This document shows positions 55,489 through 64,000 of a DNA stretch of 64,000 nucleotides, one piece after another (positions within the stretch are counted from its first letter, which is position 1; each line of letters opens with the position of its first letter). The position numbers were made by a program, and so were the translations under genes. Below the pieces are notes generated by a model. The model had not been told where the DNA came from and made no database searches. It saw nothing but the letters and a program-made list of their open reading frames with translations. Origin of the DNA: Eulemur rufifrons (lineage: Eukaryota > Chordata > Mammalia > Primates > Lemuridae); contig NC_090984.1 of the NCBI RefSeq assembly GCF_041146395.1, positions 126,360,280 through 126,424,279 on the forward strand, read 5' to 3'.

Positions 55489-58374
55489 CAAGACACAAGG
55501 AGCAGAGTCAGCCCAGGGCAGGTGCAGGTGGAGGGTAAGGGCTGGTTTCCTCTCAGGGTCGTGGCTTCCTCTCAGGGTCGTGGTTTCCTCTGGGGAACTT
55601 CTCTGAATTCACGATTCTGTGTTACCCTCTGCAGTCTCTGAGTTAGATATGTTTGTGGTAAGGAGAGAAAATATTGTCACCTGCTCAAAAGGCAGACAGT
55701 GCCTTCCAGGCACTTTCTCCTCTCCCCAAATGGACATTAATTATCAACACTTCTCCACAAGCCCGAAAATCAACAAAACATTTTTTTCTTGGACAACACA
55801 ATGCAGCACAGCACACAGAAATAAACGTTCCTTCTAGCCAGCAAGCAGGACAAAGTGCCTAGTGGACGTCAGGGGCAGACGGAGTCAGCGTCCTAAGCAA
55901 GAGCAGGAAGTCCCTGTGGAGCTCCGTGTCCCAGCACCAGGCTCACAACATCGATTATATCTCACAGAATTCAAGGGCAAAGGGACCCACCGATATTTAG
56001 TGTCGATGTTGACTCTGATGGTGTTAGACACCTGCACACACAGGCAGGCACAGATGCACACACACACACACACACACACACACTGAGTGAACACGGGAAG
56101 GGTGAGTCTCTCCACTACTGAGGTGTCTGCGGAGCAGGGCAGGCCTCTCAAGACAGTCCCAAGTGGCTTTTTAGGGCAGGAAGGGAGACTGGCTCAGGTT
56201 TTCACAACAGTTCCCTTGGGGGGGCAGGGAGGGTCTGGTGGGGTCTGGGCCTGTAACAGCCATCTGGTGAGAAAGCACCTGTGATTCCTTCCTAGGATTC
56301 CCATGAGTGGGGCAAACAGGGAAGACGAAGGATGGGCCTTCAGATGTCAGCGGACAGACATCAGTTAGGAGACACTGACTTCTTATTCCACTCAACAACT
56401 ATTAAATATTTTAAAAAAATTTGTTTTGAAAAGCAGGCAAAGGCCATTATGTTTGGAAAACAATGAAGTCTGCTGAAAAATAGATGACATTTCTTTAGTA
56501 TGAACACATCATAGTAGTAATGAGGATGAGCAGGAGGAGGAGTTACACAGGGTCTTGGTCCAATGTCATGGGGGGAAGCTTTTCACTGTCCAAGCTCATC
56601 AGCTTATCCTGAAGGCTCTGGGTGAACTGTGGGCTTCAAAATACCAGAAGCTTTGCAGGTTCTACTAGGATGCTCAGTTTGACATTCTCTATCACAGCAG
56701 CCTTCCAAATGTCTAGAATTCTGAACTGATGCTGTCGTTGTGAAACATGAACCCGAGGGTTTCCTCCCTGGAATTGCACTGCTGTGTTTCCCTTAAAATC
56801 CTTAATAATATTTGTTCCAGTATGGCTCAAGACCAGTATTTTCCTGATGTTTCTCCAACACACACTCTGTGCTGGTTGAACATGATGAGAGACTGCTAAA
56901 AAGACATAGTAAAAAGAGCCTGAATCTGTGGTGATAGGAGTATCTATAATGCATGAATTGTTTTTAAAATTATTTACTCTTACATGCAATAGGGAAAATG
57001 CTAGTAGTTGGGGTAAAATCTAAATGTTTGTTCAGTTGCTACCAAGTGATAGGGTAACAACTGATGTGTCCCTGAGGGACTGGACCACAATGCTGTAAGC
57101 AAATGCTCATGGTACACTGGTGAAGGAGTTGAAGATCTGCTTAAAACTGTGACATTCAAATTTCATAATGCTAATTAGATCAACATTTTCCACATTTTGA
57201 AAATATTTCCCATGAGTGGACGGTGTGTTACCTGAGCAGTGGTGATGCCTCACAAGCTTGGACAGCATCACAAACTAGGTTTAGGCTGCTTGTTCTTGGC
57301 AATGACCTCCTAGAACACTTGTTTAACCCCCATGCTATTTTTTTTTTTCTTCTTGATTCCTGTTTACTTTAGCTGGATCTCTAGGATTTAGAAGTCTATC
57401 TACAAGTTCCTTAGCTTTTTGTTCATTTTGATAGGTTTTCCAGAACCTTTGAGAAACCGTTTTGTTTGCAAAATATCCCAAGTTCATGTACTACTCTAAA
57501 AACATACGCATTTAATTCCGGATTTTGGCTAATTGGCAAGCACCAAGTAGGGCAATGACTTCTGCCACACGGGCTGATTTTACCTCCAGTTGGGCATGAC
57601 ATTTCCAAAGGAAAGTTTTCTTCCGTAACATGAATCACTGCTTAATAACTTCCAGTTTGATTACTGAAGTGTGATTGATCAACAAATAATATTGCCTCAA
57701 GTGTCTCAGTGAGAATCTCATTCAAGGAATATACAGAACTTTTCGCTGATGCAGACAAAATAGCTCTGTGCGCACACTTAGCTTTCAGCCACGTGTCCTA
57801 GCACACAATGAACCACACGCCACTGTTCACCTCAGTGGGGGCTCCTGACTAGGAAATCAGGTACTTTTGATTTTAATGCCTCTAGACCATCATATCTGTC
57901 TATTTTACCAAAAAGTAATGGCAACATGAAATAACTAAATGAGGTAAAGCATAACCTAATGTAACAAGAAGCCAGATGTGAGTGGCTCCATCTTTGCCAA
58001 TTTCAAAAGTTCATCCACAGAAGGAGCTTCTTGTCTCAACGTTTCACACTGATATGCAGAAAACGTCCCCTTTATCCCCCAGTCCCCTCTTATGTGGACG
58101 TGGTGGGAGTGTTTTCAGGGTCACACAGATAGGACAAGGGTGGAAGAGGAGAGGACACCTTTCTGAAATTTCCCCTGAAGGATCAGCAAGGTCACAACAG
58201 AGAGTCTCTCCTGCCTCCATGACTAGAACTCTGTCACACGCCCACATACACTTGAGTTCCTGATGGGCATAAATGCTACAATGATGAGGCTGATCATTTT
58301 ATCACATAAAATTACTGGAAACTGACATAAATATTTTCTTTTCTTTTTTTCTGTTTCTTCTTTTTCTTTGTTCT
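55489..58374. other. IGHV3 3' flank, block A copy 3
   Basis: No gene is seen. It is collinear with 1-2682 (minus its Alu and L1) and 49133-52209. A local duplication of a GGTTTCCTCTCAGGGTCGTGG-like unit is at 55546-55586. Confidence 0.6.
56057..56083. repeat. CA microsatellite
   Basis: An uninterrupted run of CA dinucleotides. Confidence 0.9.
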
Positions 58375-58660
58375 TTTGGAAAGACGGTCATGTTATCTAT
58401 CTACGCTACAGAACAGTGTCATCGTCAGAGCTCACAGAAACCTCAAAGTAATGGGCACAAGTGATCCCACAGCCTCAGCCACCCAAGTATCTGGGACTAC
58501 AGGTGCACCCACAGTGGCCGGGTGAGATACATATATGTATAAAACATTGTCTCACTGGGATGCCAGCCAGGCTGTCCTCAAACTCTCGGCCTCAAATGAC
58601 CCTCCTACTGTGACCTCCCAAAGTGATGGGTTTACAGACATGGGTCACAGCACATGATGA
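58375..58660 (-). mobile_element. Old, strongly diverged Alu-like SINE
   Basis: A reverse-strand dimeric layout is still visible (TATCTGGGACTACAGGTG in one half, CTCCCAAAGTGATGGGTTTA in the other), with many changes. Likely an early Alu. A T-rich tail lies at 58340-58375. Confidence 0.7.
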
Positions 58661-58895
58661 GCATATTCAATAACAAACTTTCCTTCGCATAAACTTAATT
58701 ACTTTTTGATCATTACCTGAACTTTCACTGAAACATTCCTACTGTGATTGAGTTTCATTTTCATTTCCAGTGTTCAAAACTGGGCCTCCATCAGAGTCTA
58801 GAGCATAAAAACATCTTCCCCCAGACACTCATTTGTGATCTGGACCCTTCTCTCACTCAGCTGTCCCAGTCAGAGCTTGCTATATAGCAGGGGAC

Positions 58896-58903
58896 ATGCA
58901 AAT
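58896..58903 (+). promoter_or_regulatory. VH promoter octamer
   Basis: ATGCAAAT, 126 bp before the leader ATG. Confidence 0.9.
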
Positions 58904-59028
58904 AGGACCCTCCCTCTGCTGACGAAAACCAGCCCAGCCCTCACCCTGCAGCTCTGGGACAGGAGCCCCAGCCCCGGCATTCCCAGGTGTCCCCATTCGG
59001 TGATCAGGACTGAACACAGACACTCACC

Positions 59029-59491
59029 ATGGAGTCTGGGCTCACCTGGGTTTTCCTTGTTGCTCTGTTACAAGGTAATTCATGGAGAAGTAGAGATATT
59101 GGGTGTGGGAGGGGATATGAGTGAGAGAAACAGGGGTGTGTGTGGCAGTTTCTGACCAGGCTGTGTCTGTGTCTGTGTTTGCAGGTGTCCAGTGTGAGGT
59201 GCAGCTGGTGGAGTCTGGGGGAGGCTTGGTCCAGCCTGGGGGGTCCCTGAGACTCTCCTGTGCAGCCTCCGGATTCACCTTCAGTAGCTACGGGATGAAC
59301 TGGGTCCGCCAGGCTCCAGGGAAGGGGCTGGAGTGGGTGGCAAATATATGGAGTGATGGAAGTAAGCAATACTATGCAGATGCCGTGAAGGGCAGATTCA
59401 CCATCTCCAGAGACAACAGCAAGAACACGCTGTCTCTGCAAATGAACAGTCTGAGAGCCGAGGACACGGCCCTGTACTACTGTGCCAGTGA
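59029..59491 (+). CDS. IGHV3: IGHV3-like variable segment (functional by sequence)
   Basis: Leader exon 59029-59074 ([15 protein letters not shown]), intron 6 bp longer than in most copies because of an extra TGTGTC-type unit before the acceptor, V exon 59185-59491, framework 1 from 59196, V region 296 nt with no stop. CDR1 is GFTFSSYG and CDR2 is IWSDGSKQ, so CDR2 is nearly that of the 27.4-kb gene with a different CDR1. Both Cys and the framework-2 Trp are present. The 3' end codes CAS. The RSS and following 4.5 kb match the 27.4-kb gene. Confidence 0.95.
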
Positions 59492-59530
59492 CACAGTGAG
59501 GTGACTTCAGTGTGAGCCCAGACACAAACC
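59492..59530 (+). promoter_or_regulatory. V-RSS, 23-bp spacer
   Basis: CACAGTG, 23 bp, ACACAAACC. The spacer is of the AGGTGACTTC type. Confidence 0.95.
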
Positions 59531-59550
59531 TCCTGCGGGTGTTCGCATGA

Positions 59551-59565
59551 GCCACCAGGGGGCGC
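59551..59565 (+). promoter_or_regulatory. CTCF-like motif beside the RSS
   Basis: GCCACCAGGGGGCGC, 20 bp past the nonamer. Confidence 0.7.
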
Positions 59566-62500
59566 GCGGGACACAACGAGCAGAGTCAAGACAGGGGACA
59601 ATGATTGTTTCCTCTCAGAGTTTGGGGCCTCTTCTTTAGAAATTTCAACCAGGGACCTATATTCTTTCCTGGCTCTGCACTCGTCACTGTAGTGTCTGAA
59701 TTAGAAACGTCTTGTTGTACTAAATGAACACACTCTCACCTGGACACATGGTGGAACATCAGTCACGTGGGCAGAAATGACCCTGGTGTTACCACAGGGG
59801 TCAGAGTCCTGAGGAAGGAAGCCCAGGGGAACCTGCTGAGCATTTTCCAACCAGACTCAGCGCACAGACCTCAGTGGGACTCCCTGAGTGGGACAGTCTT
59901 TGGGATTCAGGTTGGGACATGTAGGGACCTGGGCAGGGTCAGTGTCTCATAAAACCTAACACTGTCAAGTTGTTCTCTCCTCATTTAAAACTGTACATTT
60001 CAGATGCAGAAATGATTTAGTAAAATTTTTTTTTTTGGAAGTCTGTTTTGTTTCTCCCTTGGTTCTGTTTTCACATCTTCCTCTGTTCCTTTGTCCCACA
60101 CAAAATGGAGGGTGTGGTCTCTGTGTCTAAATCCTCGGGCTCAGACCCTTTACCTGGAGCTCAGGTGTGGCTCTGGCTGTGGCTCCTGAGGCATCTGGGA
60201 GAGATTGATGGGGCTGTGTCACCCACCATTGCTGGGACCCTCCTGCTGTCACCTGGGCATGGACTCACATTGGAAATGCAAGCAGCCATTAGTAGCTGCG
60301 AGAACAAGATTGATTGGTCAAAGTGGGATGTGTCCACTGAGACTCTCACAGAGTCACCTTCAACACCTGTGGCATTGGAGAGACCTGCAGATGGAAACCT
60401 CAGTGTGCTGAGCAGTCTGGGTGACATCCAGGTCCTTGTGAGTGGTGTCCTTTGGCTCCACATGATCACACCCCACCCTGCAGTCCAGTCCCTGCTGTGT
60501 GTTGTGTCTGCCCGAGATGGCCCTTTATCCAAGAGCTGCCTCACCCTCCCCCCTCTGCTCCTCCTGACTGCCCTCTCCTATGTTCTCCTCCTTCCTATGG
60601 AGAGCAAAATCATTCCTTGTTTTTATTGTCATACCCATCACTATCAAGGAGAAAGAAGTGTCGTGTATTGAACAAGGATTTGTGTCTAACCCACATGGGA
60701 TTCACAAAAGATTTCTTCCATACATTAGTCTTGATCATGGGAGATATTTGTGGAAAATGATGCACAACATCCATCTTATGAAGAAATTTCCATTCTGAGT
60801 TAGTTCCATGTGTACCTTTAGACACAGATGTGTCCTCATTGCAAGTAGGAAACAGCTAACTATGTGACAGGCTTTGCCACCTTGTACAGTCCCTGCCTAT
60901 GAAATAGCTACAGGGTCAGACAGGAAGGTGCTAACACCACAGGGCACATCAGGGAGTGTGGAGGAAGGGACAGGCCCATCAGGACAGGTGTGACCACTGC
61001 TCCTTTAGAGTAACTTTGTTGATTTTTGTTGTTTATAGCATTTTAATTCAAAATTACTACAGCACTAAAACACACTTGATTTATGTAAAGCCCAAGAGAG
61101 CTGCAAAGCTCAGGTGTAGGTGAGCACATGTCATGGTGCAGGACACGGTGGCTGCCCCTGAGGTGGCCACAGGTGAAGGCTCACTCAGCATGAGGGTGAG
61201 AGATATGGACATTATGGCAAAGAAGGCAGGTGTCCTCCTGGGCAAGACAGGACACGGGGACTCTATTGGCTGAGTCTGCAAGGGCTTGGGCAGGGGCACC
61301 AGGGTCTGTCCTAGAGAAGTGGCATCTGATGAAAGGATCTGATGTTGGGCGATTCTGGAACAAAGTGAGGAGCACGGAAATCAGCTGAGGGGGCTCCCCT
61401 GAGGCCTTGAAAGAGGTTGCTTTATGAATGCGACATCATGACATGTGGATCAGAGGAGCAGAGAGCCACACTGTGGAGCGGCCACGACCCCGGACCTGTT
61501 AGATGCGATCATGTGTGTGCAGAGGCAGCACAGCTGACGCACGGCAGGAACGGATGGCGTGGATGGGTGTGGCCGCACGTGTGTATCGTGGGAAAGTGTG
61601 ATCCGTGCGGGGACAACTCAAGTCAGCGCGGAATCCTCTCTTCACAATATCGCAGCTTTGAATGTTCATATCTACAGTTAGCAACATGCATATTTTCTTA
61701 GTTTATTTGCTAAAGGCAACAGTATATGTTTCAAATAATTCGTGATTATTTTATATTTCCTGATATTTATAGGTTTTTCTTTCAATAAATTCTCTAATCT
61801 GTGGCTGGGAGCCTGTTTAAATATGCCCCTATCAGAGCATAGCAACTAAATCTACAAGAGAAAAATGTTTCCCAGTTGCTGATTGCCAGGAGTCAGCGAT
61901 TTCAGTAAGATGTGTGCGGTGACAGCGTGTGGAGCCACGAGATCACGTTTGCAGTCACCTACCGTGAGATGCTTCATTCTCTCCCAGTGAAACACAGCAA
62001 GTGGGGACGGCCACAGCAGACACAGCTGGGATAATCTCCTCTGTTCTAAACTGCTCTTTCATGATGGGTTTCTCCTTTGAAGAGTTTATTTTAACTCACA
62101 TCAGCCTGTATTTACTATTTTAAGGAGATGATACATGGGGTCCTGTTTTGTCATACCTACGAGTAAGTCATAATGAAATGATTTAATTTTAACTTACTAC
62201 TCAGTGGGCCAGAGCATCCAAGCCCTCAGTAGAATATTTTGGAACAATGTGTGCTATCACCGTGGTGATTTAGGCAAGGAAATCCTTACAGTGTTTAGGG
62301 TGAGGTGTTCCTCCTTGTCCATATTATATATGGCAAAAACCATAATGGTATAGGGAGACTTTGTGAAAACTTTTTATGGGATTCCTAGCTTTAATAGTAA
62401 TCTGTGCTTCAGTATTAAGGATATGCAATACTGTCAACGAGTGAATTTCTGCTCTAAGATACTTACAGCTTTTGTTGAAGAGGACAAAAACCCAGACGAC

Positions 62501-62835
62501 ACCCCATTATATTTACCATATATTATTTTATTATATTTATATTTACCATATATTATTTTAGTATATTTTGGATTTCTAATTGGGTCACTCACAGACTGCT
62601 CTCTGTTCTATTGCACAGTATAAGTATAGTTAATAAAGTTAATAATAATGTATATTTCAAAATAGCTGAAACACAGAATTTTACATATTCTCACTATAAC
62701 GAAATAACAAATATTTGCAGTGATGGACATGCTAATTATGCTGATTTGATCATTCCACAATGTACACAAGTATTGACATCCTATTGCGTCTCTTCAATAT
62801 ATATAATTATTGTTAATCAAAAATAAATGAAATTT
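59566..62835. other. Spacer block D, copy 3
   Basis: Collinear with 6374-9594 and 27919-31162. No supported gene. A small tandem duplication is at about 62505-62565. Confidence 0.6.
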
Positions 62836-63240
62836 TACACAAGTGCCCAAAAATATACGACTGGAGTAATAAAATGTGGCATCTGTATACCATGGAGTTC
62901 TACTCAGCCACAAAATGCAATGGTGATCTAGCACCTCTTGTATTATCCTGGATAGAGCTGGAGCCCATTCTACTAAGTGAGGTATCACAAGAATGGAAAA
63001 ACAAGCACCACACGTGCTTCCCATCAAATCTGTGCTGACTGATCAACAGTGCAGTGTTCACATGGTAGTAATACTCAATGGGTGCCCGACAGGTGGAGAT
63101 GTGGGCGGTGAACTTACAACTAATGCATGTTGAGCCCACTGTGTGGGGGGAGGGCACTCCTATAGTCCTGCCTCGGGGGGTGGGGGGGCAAAGGCATTAT
63201 ATGTAACCAAAAAATTTGTACCCCATAATATTGTGAAATG
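62836..63240 (+). mobile_element. L1 3' end, 5' truncated (copy 3)
   Basis: The same element as 9984-10392. No Alu precedes it. Confidence 0.8.
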
Positions 63241-63477
63241 AAAAAGAAACGATAAAAATGATAAATATTTTGGATGAGGAATATTCTAATTTTCTTAATT
63301 TGATGAATATGCAAGGTATACATATATCAAAACACATGTTAAATATATGCATTGTTTTTCAATGAAAATAAAATAAAATGTTTAAATGTAATGGTACAAA
63401 AAAAAACCACCCAGGTATATTTCCTTTTATGCAAATTGTATAATTTTCTTTATTTTTTATTTAATTTTTCACGTATC

Positions 63478-63700
63478 TTTTTTTATTTCATAAAAATCTT
63501 TAGGCTACATAAATTTCCTTCCTCCCACCCGAGACAGAGCTTCAAGCCTGTCCATCCTCCAGATCCCAAAGGCAATCACAACAACAACAAAAATAAGTAA
63601 ATGGGACCTGATCAAATTAAAGAGCTTCTGCACAGCAAGAACACTATCAGGAGAGCGAACAGACAGCCTACAGAATGGGAGGAAAGATTCGCATGCCACA
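63478..63700 (-). mobile_element. L1 fragment with inverted 5' part (copy 3)
   Basis: The same head-to-head L1 structure as 10620-10850. Confidence 0.7.
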
Positions 63701-63881
63701 CATTTTATATTCTTTAAGCCTTTTCTTCCGTGTCTATATGCAGATCATATGCAAACTGGTCCTTGCTGTGAAAATGTACAGACCTTTCTAGAAGCTCCAT
63801 GTGATCTCTCAAGGCTTCTGGGCACCTTCAATGTTCAGTGACAGAAAGGATGCTGTGAATATTTCAGTTATTTTTCTTTTC

Positions 63882-64000
63882 TTTTTTTTTTTTTTTTTTA
63901 TATTTCAGGATACTATGATGGTAGAAATGTTTTGGCTACATTTTATGTCTTTGCCTCACCCAAGCGAGGATTAGAGTCATGGCCTTGCCATATACAACGC
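63882..64000 (-). mobile_element. L1 3' end, reverse strand (copy 3, cut by window end)
   Basis: A poly(T) run and the start of the reverse L1 3' UTR, matching 11024 onward. By analogy another IGHV3 should follow about 1.9 kb to the right. Confidence 0.75.

Noticed and set aside
1..64000. CRISPR arrays, bacterial operons, tRNA or rRNA genes
   Set aside because: The sequence is vertebrate (split VH genes, Alu, L1, ERV). No regularly spaced repeats or RNA-gene signatures were noticed.

Overview
The window is a stretch of an immunoglobulin heavy-chain variable (IGHV) locus from a primate, most likely a strepsirrhine (lemur or loris group). I base this on nine intact or nearly intact two-exon VH genes on the + strand, each with a 46-nt leader exon, an octamer promoter and a 3' recombination signal sequence (RSS). 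The Alu elements have the long dimeric 'agaaagaaatta...aactaaaaatatata' middle region, and the L1 3' ends have a form I associate with lemurs. No D, J, constant or ADAM6-like sequence is visible.

Twelve VH segments are present, all transcribed left to right. Seven are IGHV3-like, at 5.8, 12.9, 27.4, 34.1, 48.6, 55.0 and 59.0 kb. The one at 12.9 kb is frameshifted. Two are IGHV1-like, at 21.4 kb (second conserved Cys changed to Trp) and 42.3 kb. Three are dead IGHV4-like copies, at 3.1, 24.7 and 45.9 kb, that share the same lesions. The IGHV3 and IGHV4 segments have heptamer / 23-bp spacer / nonamer signals and, about 20 bp beyond the nonamer, a CTCF-like motif. The two IGHV1 genes have a 22-bp RSS spacer and no adjacent CTCF motif. 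A CTCF-like motif instead lies about 650 bp upstream of each.

Layout: 1-2.68 kb is the 3' flank of an IGHV3 unit lying off the left edge. From 2.683 to 24.250 kb is a 21.6-kb cassette: dead IGHV4, IGHV3, a 5-kb spacer with L1 ends, IGHV3, a 5'-truncated gammaretrovirus-like ERV with one LTR, then IGHV1. From 24.251 to 45.485 kb the cassette is repeated in tandem (21.2 kb). A third copy starts at 45.486 kb, but after its IGHV4 pseudogene and IGHV3 gene (49.1 kb) it switches to the flank type seen at the window start. Two more units follow (IGHV3 at 55.0 and 59.0 kb). From 59.5 kb to the end the 5-kb spacer is seen a third time.

Function: each intact segment can supply the V exon of an antibody heavy chain after RAG-mediated joining to a DJ unit elsewhere. 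The octamer promoters drive germline and rearranged transcription, and the RSSs direct cleavage. The CTCF-like motifs next to the RSSs may help loop or scan the V genes towards the D-J centre; that is inference. Repeats inserted in only one cassette copy (Alus at 9.6, 14.6 and 43.0 kb) postdate the duplication. The ERV and the IGHV4 lesions are shared and predate it.
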